DNA from: Rudanella paleaurantiibacter
GTDB taxonomy: Bacteria; Bacteroidota; Bacteroidia; Cytophagales; Spirosomataceae
Assembly: GCF_009184635.1 (NCBI RefSeq)
Contig: NZ_WELI01000006.1
Location: 186,001-250,000 of the forward strand
Length of the DNA stretch: 64,000 bases
Direction of reading: 5' to 3'
The first letter of the stretch is position 1; each line of letters opens with the position of its first letter. The notes below the pieces were generated by a model. The model saw only the letters and a program-made list of their open reading frames with translations, was not told the DNA's origin and searched no databases. Of the stretch, positions 16,822-25,059 are shown piece after piece. A program made the position numbers and the translations under genes.

Positions 16822-16905
16822 GACAAAAGAAGAAGTACCCCCCGGCTCACCGGACTGCGAAGATACTCACTTATCCAGTTTGTGTGGGATCTTTCTTCTT
16901 TTGTC
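16822..16905 (-). repeat. long-loop inverted repeat downstream of M16 gene
   Basis: Perfect 13-bp arms GACAAAAGAAGAA (16822-16834) and its complement (16893-16905), with a 58-base loop holding a small CCGG-CTCA-CCGG hairpin (16842-16853). It starts 12 bases after the M16 stop on the minus strand, so it may act as a terminator or mRNA 3' stabiliser; the loop is too long for a standard terminator. Confidence 0.4.
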
Positions 16906-16917
16906 TGTTATTTTGAC

Positions 16918-19785
16918 TTACTGCTTCCGTTCGGGCAAAAGCACAAACCGGATCAGGTTCTGCCCTGACAAATACTGGTTAGCCGCAGCCCGCGTGCTTT
17001 CGACAGTGACCCGGTTCAGCTGCTCGTCTTCCCGGAGAATCTCGGTCGGGTCGTCCTGGTTAAAATACTGATTGGTCAGGTAGCCCAGCCAGAAATTGTT
17101 GTCTTTCAGCTGAATTTCGGTTTCCCGGCGGCTCTCGGCCTTGAACTTATCGATGTCTTTGGGGGCGGCACCTTTCTGTTTTACCTCGTTAATTACGTCG
17201 AGGGTTTTCCCGATGAGCTTTTCCACGTTTTCGGGCGCACAGCCAAAGCCGATTCGGAAGGTGTATCGCTGCGCGGGTAGCTTGCTGTACGAGCCACTAA
17301 CACCCGGTGTGTACACGCCCCCTTCTTCTTCGCGGAGTTTTTCGGTTAGTTTTATTTCGAGCACTTCGGCCAGAGCATCGATCTGTGTTGTGGTTTCGGG
17401 GCTCCAGCTGAGATCACCACTGAATACGAGCTGCACCGTGGCGCGGGGTTCCAGACCCTTGTACACGGTTTTGCCCAGCTTACCGGCCGGAATTCGGATA
17501 CCCAGATCGCGGAAATTTTCTTTTGCGGTAGTGGCATTGCCGGGTAGGCCACCAATGTATTTCTCTACGAGAGGTTTCAGCCGGGCGGGGTCAATATTAC
17601 CGACAAAAAAGAAGGTAAAGTCGGCGGCATTGGCAAACCGTTCCCGGTAGATCTGCTCGGCCCGGTTGAGGTTGATCTGGTCCAGGTCAGCCGGGGCGAG
17701 GGGTTGCCGACGCGGGTTGTTTTGGCCCAGCGTTACCGAAATCGTGTCCTGAAATACTTTCTGGGGTGTTGGCGTAGTGATCTGATTCTGCAATAGGCTC
17801 TTCTGATTCGACAGGAACCCCTGCACCACGTCGGCATCTTTACGCGGTTGGGTGAAGTAGCTGTACAGCAATTGCAGTGACGTTTCGAGGTCTTTTGGGG
17901 TGGTGCTACCACTGATGCCCTCGTTGATCTCGCTGATGTATGGATTCACGCTGAGCGACTTTCCCGCCAGATATTTGCCCAACTGAATCTGATTGAACGG
18001 TCCGGTACCGCCCTGCCCGATAAGGGTTGACGCAAACCGGGCGGTCATGTAGTCGGTCTGGTTGTACAGCGATGTGCCCCCGTAGCTCACGCCCGAAAAA
18101 AGAATCTGGTCGTTTTTGAAATCGGTGGGTTTCAGCACCACGCGGGCTCCGTTGCCGAGGGTCCATTCGGTCACGCCAATGGGGGCAACCTGCTTTTCAC
18201 CGACTACGGGTTTGGCGGTCGGGCTGGTAGCCAGCAGCGGCTTATTGACCGTCTGGTCGACGTAAGCCGTCAGGTCTTTACCCGCGTTGTCGATAACCCG
18301 GATCACCTGCTCCACGCTGGGAAGTTTGTCTTTATCTTTTTCGGGGGCCATAATCACGACCGCCCGGTTTTCGTTGCCGATAAACGTGCCCGCCAGTTTG
18401 TTTACCTCGCTTAGCTGAATCCCGTCGAGGTACTTGCTCACAAACTGGTAATAAAAATCGATGCCTGTAGCAGGGCTGCCTTCCAGGTAATACTGCACAT
18501 ACTGCCCCACCAGCGACGACGACCGGGTTTTGTCGCGCTCGCGGTAGGCCTGCTCAACACCGGTGCGTAACTCCTGTTTGGCCCGCGCCAGTTCGGTCGG
18601 GGTAAAGCCGAAGCGCCGGGCCCGATCGTTTTCGTCGAGTACCGCCCGAATGGCTACCTCTACGCTGGCGGCATCCTTGGGCACGGTTACCGACGAGAAT
18701 GCATCCAGATTGCCTAGGAACCCACCGTAGTTGCTGAATCCGAACACAAAAGGCGGGTTGGCTTTCTGGGTCAGCTCCTGAATGCGGTTGCCGAGCATGG
18801 CGTTGAACAGGCTCCGCTGTAAGCCGTCGCGCAGGTCGGCAATAGTCCGTTCTTTTATTTCGGGCCGTTTGTAAATAACCTGCACAATGGTGTTGGGTTG
18901 TTCGGGGTCGGTAACCACCACCACCTTAGTGTCTTTGTGGGGTTCAATGCCGTACTCGGGTCGGGGCTTGGCATTGGGGGCAGCTTTAGGAATCCGGCCG
19001 AATTTTTCGCGGATCATGGCTTCCACCTGCTTCTCGTCGAAGTCGCCCACGGCAATAACCGCCATCAGGTCGGGGCGGTACCAGTCGCGGTAGAAATCGC
19101 GGAGCAGGCTTGGCCGGAAACTGCTGATAATATTGTCTTTGCCGATGGGCAGTCGGCTGGCATACCGGGAGTTGTTCAAAATAAGCGGAAAGTACTTGTC
19201 GCGCATCCGTTGTGGCGCTCCGCGTCCGAGCCGGGCCTCTTCCAGAATAACGCCCCGTTCCTTTTCGATCTCCACCGAATCGAGCAAGGCATTGTGCGCC
19301 CAGTCTTCCAGAATCTGGAACGACCGTTCGAAAAGCTGGACGGAGTCGGTGGGTACCGGAAGCTGATACACGGTTTCGTCAAAACTGGTGTAGGCGTTCA
19401 GATCGGCCCCGAACCGTACGCCCGACGATTGCAGAAAGTTAACGAGCTCGTTTTTAGGGAAATTCTTCGTGCCGTTGAAGGCCATGTGCTCCATGAAGTG
19501 CGCGAGACCTTGCTGATCGGCATTTTCGAGTACCGATCCGGCCCGGATCACCAGCCGTAACTCTGCCCGGTTTTTGGGCTCGGTATTTTTGCGGATAAAG
19601 TAGGTAAGTCCGTTTGATAACTTGCCCACCTTCACAGTCGGGTCAAACGGAATGGGGGCGGTTAGGTTTACCGGGCCCTTGGTGGTTTTGGCGGGCGCTT
19701 TGGGCGCTGAGGTTTTAGGGGCTGGCTGAGCCAGTAGGAGCGAGGAGCTAAAAAGCCACCCCGCCAGGTATACATACCGAAGCAT
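16918..19785 (-). CDS. Full-length M16 family zinc protease, periplasmic/exported
   Basis: 955 residues with a signal peptide (ending LLLAQ, about residue 19) and a Pro/Lys/Ala-rich linker. It is a two-unit pitrilysin-like enzyme. The N-terminal active domain has the inverted zinc motif HFMEHMAFNG (His and Glu around 97-101) preceded by RNTEPKNRAELRLVIRAGS, and a downstream Glu ligand in EIEKERGVILEE (about 170). Then come the M16_C middle domain (LLRDFYRDWYRPDLMAVIAVGD), a second M16 domain from about residue 540 (WTLGNGARVVLKPTDFKNDQ) and a last M16_C with LREEEGGVYTPGVSGSYSK. The overall order and length are typical of Bacteroidetes insulinase-family proteins. Likely degrades peptides in the periplasm. 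Upstream lies pyrF on the same strand with a hairpin between. Confidence 0.93.
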   Translation of the reverse strand: MLRYVYLAGWLFSSSLLLAQPAPKTSAPKAPAKTTKGPVNLTAPIPFDPTVKVGKLSNGLTYFIRKNTEPKNRAELRLVIRAGSVLENADQQGLAHFMEHMAFNGTKNFPKNELVNFLQSSGVRFGADLNAYTSFDETVYQLPVPTDSVQLFERSFQILEDWAHNALLDSVEIEKERGVILEEARLGRGAPQRMRDKYFPLILNNSRYASRLPIGKDNIISSFRPSLLRDFYRDWYRPDLMAVIAVGDFDEKQVEAMIREKFGRIPKAAPNAKPRPEYGIEPHKDTKVVVVTDPEQPNTIVQVIYKRPEIKERTIADLRDGLQRSLFNAMLGNRIQELTQKANPPFVFGFSNYGGFLGNLDAFSSVTVPKDAASVEVAIRAVLDENDRARRFGFTPTELARAKQELRTGVEQAYRERDKTRSSSLVGQYVQYYLEGSPATGIDFYYQFVSKYLDGIQLSEVNKLAGTFIGNENRAVVIMAPEKDKDKLPSVEQVIRVIDNAGKDLTAYVDQTVNKPLLATSPTAKPVVGEKQVAPIGVTEWTLGNGARVVLKPTDFKNDQILFSGVSYGGTSLYNQTDYMTARFASTLIGQGGTGPFNQIQLGKYLAGKSLSVNPYISEINEGISGSTTPKDLETSLQLLYSYFTQPRKDADVVQGFLSNQKSLLQNQITTPTPQKVFQDTISVTLGQNNPRRQPLAPADLDQINLNRAEQIYRERFANAADFTFFFVGNIDPARLKPLVEKYIGGLPGNATTAKENFRDLGIRIPAGKLGKTVYKGLEPRATVQLVFSGDLSWSPETTTQIDALAEVLEIKLTEKLREEEGGVYTPGVSGSYSKLPAQRYTFRIGFGCAPENVEKLIGKTLDVINEVKQKGAAPKDIDKFKAESRRETEIQLKDNNFWLGYLTNQYFNQDDPTEILREDEQLNRVTVESTRAAANQYLSGQNLIRFVLLPERKQ

Positions 19786-19816
19786 ACGGTCGGGAAGTCG
19801 TTCGTTTAGATAAAGT

Positions 19817-19845
19817 TAGCCGCACCAACGTGGTCAGTGCGGCTA
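19817..19845 (-). terminator. hairpin between pyrF and the M16 gene
   Basis: TAGCCGCAC (19817-19825) pairs with GTGCGGCTA (19837-19845). On the minus strand it follows pyrF and is followed by a short AT stretch (TAACTTTAT), so a moderate terminator. Confidence 0.5.
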
Positions 19846-19876
19846 TCCTGAATAACGAACCGACGGCCAGAAACGT

Positions 19877-20689
19877 TTATAAATAGCTTGCCATTTCGGC
19901 CTGGAGTGCCTGCGCTTCGGCGGCTGCCCGCTCGGCAAAGTCGGACCCGGCTGATGCGTAGAGAATACTGCGGGAAGCATTGACAAGCAATCCACCCCGG
20001 CTGTTGAGCCCTATCCGCGACACGTCGGCGAGTGAACCACCCTGTGCCCCCACTCCCGGAACGAGCAGAAAATGATCGGGGGCAATCTCGCGGATGCGCG
20101 CCAGTTGCTCGGTTTGTGTAGCCCCCACTACAAACATCAGTTGGTCGGGCGTGGCCCAGGTTTGAGCCGTTTCCATGACAACTTCGTACAACTCCCGCTC
20201 GCCTACGGGTTGGCGTTGAAAATCGGCGCTACCGGCGTTGGAGGTCAGCGCCAGTAGAATGACCCATTTTCCGGGGTATTCCAAAAACGGGACAACCGAA
20301 TCGCGGCCCATATACGGGGCCACCGTTACGGAGTCGAAATTTAGACCGGCCGCCGAGGGGTCAAAAAAAGTACGGGCGTACAAGCTTGAGGTGTTGCCAA
20401 TATCACCCCGCTTAGCGTCGGCAATGGTAAAGCAGTCGGCCGGGATATAATCAATTGTTTTCTGAAGGCTCTCCCAGCCGCGCGGGCCCATTGCCTCGTA
20501 GAAGGCAATATTGGGTTTGTAAGCTACGGCGTACGGGGCGGTGGCGTCGATGATAGCCCGGTTAAATGCAAAAACGGGATCGGGCTCACTCAGCAGGTGC
20601 GATGGAATCTTACGAATATCCGTATCCAGCCCTACGCAGAGGTATGACCGTTTCCGGTAAATAATTTGGGAAAGTTCTTCGGCAGTCAT
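19877..20689 (-). CDS. pyrF: Orotidine 5'-phosphate decarboxylase (PyrF, type 2)
   Basis: Catalyses the last step of UMP synthesis, OMP to UMP plus CO2. 270 residues, the size of the subfamily found in mycobacteria and Bacteroidetes (longer than the E. coli ~245-residue form). Landmarks are [14 protein letters not shown] (about 17-30, substrate Asp), [17 protein letters not shown], and the catalytic [12 protein letters not shown] (about 90-101; Lys-Asp pair). Late phosphate-binding segments [11 protein letters not shown] and [14 protein letters not shown] are typical. No signal peptide. It diverges from rfbC, with TAnnTTTG elements visible on both strands of the spacer. Confidence 0.95.
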   Translation of the reverse strand: MTAEELSQIIYRKRSYLCVGLDTDIRKIPSHLLSEPDPVFAFNRAIIDATAPYAVAYKPNIAFYEAMGPRGWESLQKTIDYIPADCFTIADAKRGDIGNTSSLYARTFFDPSAAGLNFDSVTVAPYMGRDSVVPFLEYPGKWVILLALTSNAGSADFQRQPVGERELYEVVMETAQTWATPDQLMFVVGATQTEQLARIREIAPDHFLLVPGVGAQGGSLADVSRIGLNSRGGLLVNASRSILYASAGSDFAERAAAEAQALQAEMASYL

Positions 20690-20717
20690 GCAACGGATTA
20701 ACGAAAAGTCATGTCGT

Positions 20718-20725
20718 CAAAGGTA
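20718..20725 (-). promoter_or_regulatory. candidate -7 element (TACCTTTG) for pyrF
   Basis: Minus-strand TACCTTTG fits TAnnTTTG; it ends 29 bases before the pyrF ATG. No clear TTTG -33 box at 19-21 bp. Confidence 0.4.
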
Positions 20726-20746
20726 CGAACTACGACCGGGCTTTCG

Positions 20747-20754
20747 TAGTTTTG
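20747..20754 (+). promoter_or_regulatory. candidate -7 element (TAGTTTTG) for rfbC
   Basis: Plus-strand TAGTTTTG fits TAnnTTTG and lies 38 bases before the rfbC ATG. No clear -33 TTTG box. Confidence 0.4.
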
Positions 20755-20792
20755 TACCAATTACCGGATTTTCATCTAATTAGAACTGATTT

Positions 20793-21338
20793 ATGCAGGT
20801 TCGCCAAACGTCGATCGAGGGGCTGATTGAACTGATTCCACGCGTATTTAAAGACGAACGAGGACACTTTCTAGAAACATACAACAAGCCGTTGTTTGAG
20901 TCATTGGGCTTGCCCATGAACTTTGTGCAGGATAACCAGTCATTTTCGGTAAAGGGCGTTTTGCGGGGACTTCATTTTCAGAATGAGCCGTTTGCGCAAG
21001 GTAAACTGGTACGGGTTATTACCGGTCGGGTGCTCGATGTGGCCGTTGATCTCAGGGAAGATTCGCCCACGTTTGGCCGGTATGAGACGTTTCTGCTGGA
21101 TGCTGCTCTGAGCAATATGGCCTGGATTCCGGCCGGTTTTGCGCACGGCTTTGTGGCCCTTGAAGACTGTATTTTTAGCTATAAGTGCACCAATGTGTAT
21201 AACAAGCAGGCCGAAGGTGGTCTGATCTGGAACGACCCGGATATTAACATCGACTGGGGTATTACTAATCCGATTGTTTCGGACAAAGATCAGGAGTTGC
21301 CTACGCTGCGGAGCCTGTTTCCGCACGCCATGGTTTAG
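20793..21338 (+). CDS. rfbC: dTDP-4-dehydrorhamnose 3,5-epimerase
   Basis: RmlC/RfbC epimerises C3 and C5 of dTDP-4-keto-6-deoxyglucose on the way to dTDP-L-rhamnose, a precursor for surface glycans. 181 residues, the family length, cupin fold. Visible landmarks: FKDERGHFLETY (about 20-31), FVQDNQSFSVKGVLRGLHFQ (about 49-68, catalytic His in RGLHFQ), LVRVITGRVLDVAVDLRE, PAGFAHGFVALED (about 113-125) and SYKCTNVYN with the catalytic Tyr. rmlA, rmlB and rmlD are not beside it. It is followed by a strong terminator and then a CpsB-like phosphatase homologue, another glycan-related gene. Confidence 0.95.
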   Translation: MQVRQTSIEGLIELIPRVFKDERGHFLETYNKPLFESLGLPMNFVQDNQSFSVKGVLRGLHFQNEPFAQGKLVRVITGRVLDVAVDLREDSPTFGRYETFLLDAALSNMAWIPAGFAHGFVALEDCIFSYKCTNVYNKQAEGGLIWNDPDINIDWGITNPIVSDKDQELPTLRSLFPHAMV

Positions 21339-21357
21339 CCTAAATCAATTCTTTTTC

Positions 21358-21394
21358 AAAAAAAGCAGAGTCGTGAGGCTCTGCTTTTTTATTT
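21358..21394 (+). terminator. intrinsic terminator after rfbC
   Basis: AAAAGCAGAG / CTCTGCTTTT stem (21361-21370 / 21379-21388), 8-base loop, T-run and flanking A-run, so bidirectional in form. Confidence 0.8.
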
Positions 21395-21450
21395 TGGCAT
21401 AGTTCATGTATAATGAGGTTTTACCCAACTAACCCCCCATAAAATCGTGA

Positions 21451-21483
21451 GGCTCTTACTTAAACTCTGCGGCTCTTACTTAA
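21451..21483 (+). repeat. 13-bp tandem direct repeat before the CpsB-like gene
   Basis: GGCTCTTACTTAA occurs at 21451-21463 and 21471-21483, a 20-bp period, the second copy ending 3 bases before the start codon. Could be a binding site pair or a small duplication. Confidence 0.5.
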
Positions 21484-21486
21484 CGC

Positions 21487-22233
21487 ATGCCTATGTCGTT
21501 TTCTTTCCTTACGCGCTCACGAAGGCCGGCTCCCCGGTCTACCTCACTGTCGGTGAATACCACAGACATCCACTGCCATATCCTGCCCGGGCTGGGGGGA
21601 GGTCCTGAAACGCTCGATCAGAGTGTCTCAATCGTTCGTCAGCTCAGTCGGCTTGGATTTAAGCGAATTGTGGCAACCCCCCATATCATGCATCGCTTTT
21701 ATGGGGCAACGCCGGAGCAGATACGAACGGCAGCACATACCCTTCAGCATCGACTCCTCGACGAGGGGCTGATGGTTTATATCGATACGGCAGCTCAGTA
21801 CTACATTGACGATGGGTTTCTGACGATGCTCGACAATCGCAGTGAGCTACTGCCGTTTGGGACGTACATCGACGCCCCCCGGTCGCTGGTACTCATCGAA
21901 ACGTCGTTGATTAGCTTTCCCGATACCTGGTACGATGTGACCGATATGCTCAATGCCCGTGGATTGATGCCGGTACTGGCGCATCCCGAACGGTATATCT
22001 ATTTGCAGAACAACCGCGATTGGGTGCGCTTGCTCCGAAACCGCGGAACGCTCTTTAAGCTGGATATGAGCTCGTTACTCGGCCGTCATGGGCAAACAGC
22101 CCGGCAAATGGCCGAGTGGATGATTGAGCAAGGGCATATCTCGTTTATTGGGGCCGATGTGCTTAATGAACAACACCTCCGTATGTTACGCGAGGCTTTG
22201 GCTTCGCCGTTTGGGCAGCGGTTGAGAAAGTAG
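21487..22233 (+). CDS. CpsB/YwqE-type tyrosine phosphatase homologue with degenerate metal site
   Basis: 248-residue PHP-family protein, homologous over its length to the manganese-dependent protein-tyrosine phosphatases that dephosphorylate capsule kinases. Retained ligands: DIHCH (His29, His31), ATPH (His about 66), the Glu of LIETS (about 137) and AHPER (about 160). Lost ligands by motif alignment: the Asp of the GIDDG motif is Gly (GLGGG, 35-39), the Glu of AAEYY is Gln (AAQYY, about 100), and the final His of SDxHN is absent (GADVLN, about 222). So three of about eight metal ligands are replaced, predicting a weakened or inactive enzyme, perhaps a binding protein. It stands alone after rfbC; no Wzc kinase is nearby. 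A start at the second Met (21493) is also possible. Confidence 0.85.
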   Translation: MPMSFSFLTRSRRPAPRSTSLSVNTTDIHCHILPGLGGGPETLDQSVSIVRQLSRLGFKRIVATPHIMHRFYGATPEQIRTAAHTLQHRLLDEGLMVYIDTAAQYYIDDGFLTMLDNRSELLPFGTYIDAPRSLVLIETSLISFPDTWYDVTDMLNARGLMPVLAHPERYIYLQNNRDWVRLLRNRGTLFKLDMSSLLGRHGQTARQMAEWMIEQGHISFIGADVLNEQHLRMLREALASPFGQRLRK

Positions 22234-22241
22234 ATACAGGC

Positions 22242-22285
22242 ATCAGGGCGGGTACGCGTATTCGTTATCCGCCCTGATTTTATTT
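22242..22285 (+). terminator. bidirectional terminator between convergent genes
   Basis: ATCAGGGCGG (22242-22251) pairs with CCGCCCTGAT (22269-22278), 17-base loop, then TTTTATTTTT. Confidence 0.8.
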
Positions 22286-22960
22286 TTCAAACATTTCTTC
22301 CAGCACTTTGCGGCCTACTTTTCGGGCCGAAAGCGGGTTTTGCCCCGTAACAAGTCGCTCATCTACTTCGAGGTGCGGCAGAAACGGGATCAGCCCTTTG
22401 CTGTAGTGTGCGTTTTTTTTCTTCAGCTCATCTTCGAGCAAAAACGGCACTTCTTCGTTCAGCCTAATCAGCTTTTCTTCCATATTTGAGAAACCAGTAA
22501 CCTGCTTGTCGTTGAGCAGATAGCTGCCGTCGGAAAGCCGAACGTTGAGTAGCCCACAAACCCCATGACACACCGCCGACACCATACCGCCGGTTTCGTA
22601 AATACGCCGGGTGATATCTTGTAGCTGTACATTTTCGGGAAAGTCCCACATGGTGCCATGCCCACCGGTTAGGTACAGAAGCTGATACGTCTCCGTGGCA
22701 ACGTCGGCGAGGGAAACCGAGTTTTCCAGTTTATGGCGAATCTCGGGGTTCTGGTACCATTTTTCGTTGATGTTATCGCGTCGATCTAGGCTCCGCTCAT
22801 CAATCGGAATAAAGCCGCCGTTCGGGCTGGCAATGTCGATTGTGAAGTTTCGGTCGGCGATTTCATCGTAAAAGTGGGTAAGCTCACTCAGCCAAAGTCC
22901 GGTTTTATGAGGTTTGGTTGGGTAATCTTTGTGATTGGTACAGACAATGAGGGCTTTCAT
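22280..22960 (-). CDS. DJ-1/PfpI family protein (Hsp31/glyoxalase III-like)
   Basis: 226 residues of the class I glutamine-amidotransferase-like DJ-1/PfpI superfamily. The nucleophile elbow AVCHGVCG places the catalytic Cys near residue 131 followed by His, with the acidic helper in the conserved SPNGGFIPIDERS region (about 45-57); LYLTGGHGTMWDFPEN (about 94-109) is the typical oxyanion/Glu-loop segment of the Hsp31 subgroup. These proteins detoxify methylglyoxal or act as stress chaperones. No signal peptide, so cytosolic. It is last in a minus-strand run behind proC with a 67-bp gap, but no functional link is evident. Substrate is not determinable from sequence. Confidence 0.88.
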   Translation of the reverse strand: MKALIVCTNHKDYPTKPHKTGLWLSELTHFYDEIADRNFTIDIASPNGGFIPIDERSLDRRDNINEKWYQNPEIRHKLENSVSLADVATETYQLLYLTGGHGTMWDFPENVQLQDITRRIYETGGMVSAVCHGVCGLLNVRLSDGSYLLNDKQVTGFSNMEEKLIRLNEEVPFLLEDELKKKNAHYSKGLIPFLPHLEVDERLVTGQNPLSARKVGRKVLEEMFEK

Positions 22961-23027
22961 ATCGAAGGCAAAAGGGCGTACACACGGAACGCCAATCTAC
23001 AAACCAACACCAAGAATCCAAAAGAGA

Positions 23028-23831
23028 TTAGCCGTTCGAGAGTTCCTGAGCGCGTACCTGAGCGGCCCGGATGCCGGCTACCAGGGTATCGGCCAATGAA
23101 CCGGCTTCGAACTGACGCAGGGCAGCCTCGGTAGTTCCGCCCTTTGAGGCTACGGCTTTGATCAGGTCGTCGAGCGACTTGTCGGCGTTATTAATCAGGT
23201 GAAACGAGCCGAGCATGGTTTGCTTCACCAGCAACGTAGCCACACCTTCGTCGAAACCCATTTGTCGACCGGCCTCTACCATGGCTTTCACCACGTAGTA
23301 AAAGTAGGCAGGTCCACTGCCGCTGAGGGCCGTAACGGCATCGAGCATGGCTTCGTCTTCCAGAAAAATCGACCGTCCGGTAGCGTTGATCAGGTTCTCA
23401 ACCCGGCGCAGGTTGGTCAGGTCTACCTCTTTGGCGGCCGTGAAGCCCGTAATACCCATGCCGAGCATAGCGGGGGTGTTGGGCATGGCCCGGATCACCA
23501 GCGGGTGATTGAGCCGCTGCTGAATCTGACTCATCGGTATCCCCGCCATAATCGACAGTACCACCTGATTCGGTTTGATAACAGCGGCCAGCGCATCGCA
23601 CACACTGCCAAAATCCTGGGGTTTCACCGACAGGATAACCAGGTCGTACTCTGCTACGCGTGGCCCGATAGTATCAACAACAACCCCGGCTTTTTCGGCC
23701 TTGAGTGCCTGCGACCGCTCCGTGCTTTTTTCAATCAGCAACAGGTTTTCTTTCTTTACCAGATCGTATTGAAGAAACGACTTGGCGAAGGCCATACCCA
23801 TGTTACCACAACCAACAATTGCAATTTTCAT
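23028..23831 (-). CDS. proC: Pyrroline-5-carboxylate reductase
   Basis: Last step of proline synthesis: reduction of 1-pyrroline-5-carboxylate with NAD(P)H. 267 residues, as usual. The N-terminal Rossmann motif is IAIVGCGNMGMAF (3-15); then LSVKPQDFGSVCDAL (about 71), MAGIP, RAMPNTPAMLGMGITG (about 115-130), and the dimer-domain signature DAVTALSGSGPAYFYYVVKAM (about 163-184) with the substrate-binding region GSGPAY. The C-terminal KGGTTEAALRQFE matches the family's conserved ending. Cytosolic. It follows the TlpA-like gene on the same strand beyond a terminator, so probably has its own transcript. Confidence 0.96.
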   Translation of the reverse strand: MKIAIVGCGNMGMAFAKSFLQYDLVKKENLLLIEKSTERSQALKAEKAGVVVDTIGPRVAEYDLVILSVKPQDFGSVCDALAAVIKPNQVVLSIMAGIPMSQIQQRLNHPLVIRAMPNTPAMLGMGITGFTAAKEVDLTNLRRVENLINATGRSIFLEDEAMLDAVTALSGSGPAYFYYVVKAMVEAGRQMGFDEGVATLLVKQTMLGSFHLINNADKSLDDLIKAVASKGGTTEAALRQFEAGSLADTLVAGIRAAQVRAQELSNG

Positions 23832-23858
23832 AAAGTGGGAAAAGGAAAAAGGCGGTAA

Positions 23859-23902
23859 TAAAAAAGGAGAAAGAATACCGTATGTTCTGTCTCCTTTCTC
23901 CT
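23859..23902 (-). terminator. intrinsic terminator after the TlpA-like gene
   Basis: Minus-strand stem AGGAGAAAG (23902-23894) / CTTTCTCCT (23873-23865) followed by a run of T and TATT; 20-base loop. Confidence 0.7.
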
Positions 23903-23910
23903 CCTGCTCA

Positions 23911-25059
23911 TTATTTTAGAATCTCTTCAAGTTTTTGTTCAAGTGCCGGGCCACGCAGGTCTTTGGCAATAATCTTCCCCTCTTTGTCGAGCAGGAAGGT
24001 CTTCGGAATGCCCGTTACCCCGTACTGCTGAGCTGCGGCCGACTGCCAGTAGCGCAAATCCGAAACGTGCGTCCAGGTGAGGTTGTCGTTCCGAATGGCT
24101 TTTACCCAGTTTTCGCGGCTTTGGTCGAGCGATACGCTGTAAATCGTAAAATCTTTGTCTTTGTACTTGTTGTACAACCGCACGACGTTGGGGTTTTCCA
24201 TCCGGCAGGGGCCGCACCAGCTCGCCCAGAAGTCCACGAGCACATACTTACCCCGTAGCGACGACAGCGGTACGGCTTTGCCGGTAGTGTCGTTCAGGGC
24301 AATGTCGGGCGCTACCGAGCCGGTCATTAACCCCCGAATCCGGGCAATGTTACCAATAAATCCTTTGGCCTGCGGGCTGTTGGGGTTTTCGGTCTCGAAC
24401 CGGCGTGCCAAATTATCAAGCGTGGGGAAGTCGGTGTCAACGCTCAGAAAGTTGGTGGCAAACAGGGCGGCCAGTGAGGTGCCCATCTCGGGTAACAGGG
24501 CTTTTACCTTATCCGTAAACTCTTTAGATGCTCCATCGGACTGAGCCATGATTGCGTCCATTTTTTTCTGGTCGCGCTTGGCGGCTGCATCGTTGTACTG
24601 GCTTTGCCAGGCGGTACTTTTAGCCCGGATGTCTTCGTACATGCCCATCAGCTTGCCGTAGTACTCCATATTTTTGGAGCCCGTAACCACGGCCTGCCCT
24701 TTTTTGCCCGTTTTCAGATCGGTCTGAAAACCGTCGGCCGTGATATTGAGGGTTTCGCCCCCTTCGAGTAGGAGTACTACTTTCTGACCACCGGCAATAT
24801 TGACCAGATACACGCCCCCTCCGTCGGGTATGCGCGATTTGATGGTAAACTGGTTGTTACGGTCGAGCCGGGCCGAATCGAGCCGGAGGGCGGGTTGCCC
24901 GTTGGTCTCCAGATACACCATGTTGCCGGGGCTGGCGCTCCGTACCTTGCCGATAAGATTAATTTCTTTCTGCACGGGTGCTGTTTGGGCCATAGCGGTC
25001 ACAGCAGGCACAAACGCCGACAGAAGTATGCCAAAAAGTTGCTTTACGTTCATAGTCAC
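23911..25059 (-). CDS. TlpA-like thiol:disulfide oxidoreductase with DUF4369 domain
   Basis: 382 residues. A signal peptide (about 1-24, ending AMAQ) exports it to the periplasm or outer membrane face. Residues 30-130 form the DUF4369 beta domain common in Bacteroidetes (NLIGKVRSASPGNMVYLETNG, GGETLNITADG); a helical linker follows (130-235); the C-terminal AhpC/TSA-thioredoxin domain has PDIALNDTTGKAVPLSSLRGKYVLVDF and the redox motif WCGPC (about 280), then the cis-Pro TGIPKTF. It reduces or isomerises disulfides in exported proteins, by family. The start overlaps the gatB stop by 4 bases, so it is translationally coupled to gatB, a pairing without an obvious functional reason. The third-codon Met (25053) is an alternative start. 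Confidence 0.92.
   Translation of the reverse strand: MTMNVKQLFGILLSAFVPAVTAMAQTAPVQKEINLIGKVRSASPGNMVYLETNGQPALRLDSARLDRNNQFTIKSRIPDGGGVYLVNIAGGQKVVLLLEGGETLNITADGFQTDLKTGKKGQAVVTGSKNMEYYGKLMGMYEDIRAKSTAWQSQYNDAAAKRDQKKMDAIMAQSDGASKEFTDKVKALLPEMGTSLAALFATNFLSVDTDFPTLDNLARRFETENPNSPQAKGFIGNIARIRGLMTGSVAPDIALNDTTGKAVPLSSLRGKYVLVDFWASWCGPCRMENPNVVRLYNKYKDKDFTIYSVSLDQSRENWVKAIRNDNLTWTHVSDLRYWQSAAAQQYGVTGIPKTFLLDKEGKIIAKDLRGPALEQKLEEILK

Noticed and set aside
22280-22960. Calling the DJ-1/PfpI protein a protease
   Set aside because: The Cys-His elbow is shared by glyoxalases, chaperones and amidases of this superfamily; sequence alone does not support a specific protease role.
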